DNA from: Pedobacter sp. Leaf194
Lineage (GTDB): Bacteria; Bacteroidota; Bacteroidia; Sphingobacteriales; Sphingobacteriaceae
Length of the DNA stretch: 64,000 nt
NCBI RefSeq assembly: GCF_001423945.1
Contig: NZ_LMPU01000015.1
Coordinates: 1 to 64,000, forward strand
Direction of reading: 5' to 3'
Shown here: one piece after another, positions 63,816 to 64,000 of the stretch
How positions within the stretch are numbered: position 1 is the first letter of the stretch
Layout of the letters: every line of letters begins with the position of its first letter
Translations under genes and position numbers: made by a program
The notes under the pieces: model-generated
What the model saw: only the letters and a program-made list of their open reading frames with translations
Databases searched by the model: none
Told to the model about the DNA's origin: nothing

Positions 63816-63989
63816 CTAAATATAATATTTCTTCCCGTCGGTTTTAATCTTGCCGGCATCTAATAATTCGCGGATTGAATCAATACGATCGTTTTCAGAA
63901 CCGATTCTTATTGTAGTTACCAAATCATCAAGGTTTAAAGGCTGTTGTTGTAATAAGGAAATAACTTCAAATTCGATTTCATCGTTCAT
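63816..63989 (-). CDS. Small winged-helix-like protein at the window edge
   Basis: 57 aa from ATG 63989: EFEVISLLQQQPLNLDDLVTTIRIGSENDRI, then IRELLDAGKIKTDGKKYYI, the pattern of a small winged helix-turn-helix. The frame is also open upstream to the window end (codons GAA, TTG, CAA), so it may be the C-terminal part of a larger protein. Function not assigned. Confidence 0.5.
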   Translation of the reverse strand: MNDEIEFEVISLLQQQPLNLDDLVTTIRIGSENDRIDSIRELLDAGKIKTDGKKYYI

Positions 63990-64000
63990 TTGCAATTCAT

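Noticed and set aside
1..64000. tRNA, rRNA or CRISPR
   Set aside because: No T-loop or anticodon-arm patterns, no rRNA sequence and no spaced direct repeats were found on reading.

Overview
The window looks like a chromosomal stretch of a Bacteroidota bacterium of the Sphingobacteriaceae, most like Pedobacter. The signs are an A+T-rich genome, type IX secretion proteins (a gliding-motility C-terminal domain protein beside PorP/SprF), a GLPGLI-like protein, many exported proteins with signal peptides ending in '-AQ', almost no Shine-Dalgarno sequences, and repeated TAnnTTTG promoter elements just ahead of genes. No rRNA, tRNA, insertion sequence, prophage or CRISPR array was seen. It reads as core chromosome with mixed gene orientation.

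Layout. 0-7 kb: a DEAD-box-like protein with degraded motifs, an OmpA-family protein, a YdeI-like protein, a SpoU-type RNA methylase, and divergent galK / galM. 7-12.4 kb: nucleoside phosphorylase, YigZ/IMPACT, a DMT permease and ribD in one chain, divergent from prmC; then a XerC/D-type recombinase. 12.4-19 kb: aroQ, a TlpA-like thioredoxin, a glycosyltransferase, a lipid A-type acyltransferase, WbqC, two unrelated Mg2+ transporters (CorA, MgtE) and an Ohr/OsmC peroxidase. 19.4-25.4 kb: a type IX secretion substrate with PorP/SprF and a small exported protein, then a FUSC/YccS membrane protein. 25.4-26.2 kb holds no clear gene, but has a perfect DnaA box and an orphan intrinsic terminator. 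26-34 kb: PIN-PhoH ATPase, a Tet-type MFS pump, gyrA with an unusual quinolone pocket, and two related exported TPR proteins. 34-49 kb: hemF, transporters, small lipoproteins, truC, a kynureninase / bestrophin / HDAC-like overlapping cluster, DNA and methionine repair enzymes, and a CrtA-like protein.

49-54.5 kb is the most interesting block. A cobalamin riboswitch with its own promoter precedes btuB, a small membrane protein of the DUF6580 type, a BtuF-like protein without a signal peptide, a sirtuin lacking the usual zinc cysteines, and a Dph6-like PP-loop ATPase. It looks like a vitamin B12 uptake and handling locus in which the last genes have no settled function. 54.6-64 kb: a penicillin-binding-fold serine hydrolase, the thrS-infC-rpmI-rplT translation operon (infC starts with TTG), an acyltransferase, a glycine-rich GLPGLI-like protein, LutA-type Fe-S protein, a UMF1-type MFS transporter, and a small winged-helix protein at the window edge.

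Two patterns recur. Five of eleven convergent gene pairs overlap by exactly the four bases of their stop codons. Several genes (ribD, prmC, the methionine sulfoxide reductase) have the promoter -7 element only 4-6 bases before the ATG, which predicts leaderless or nearly leaderless mRNAs. All assignments come from reading the sequence; no database search was run.
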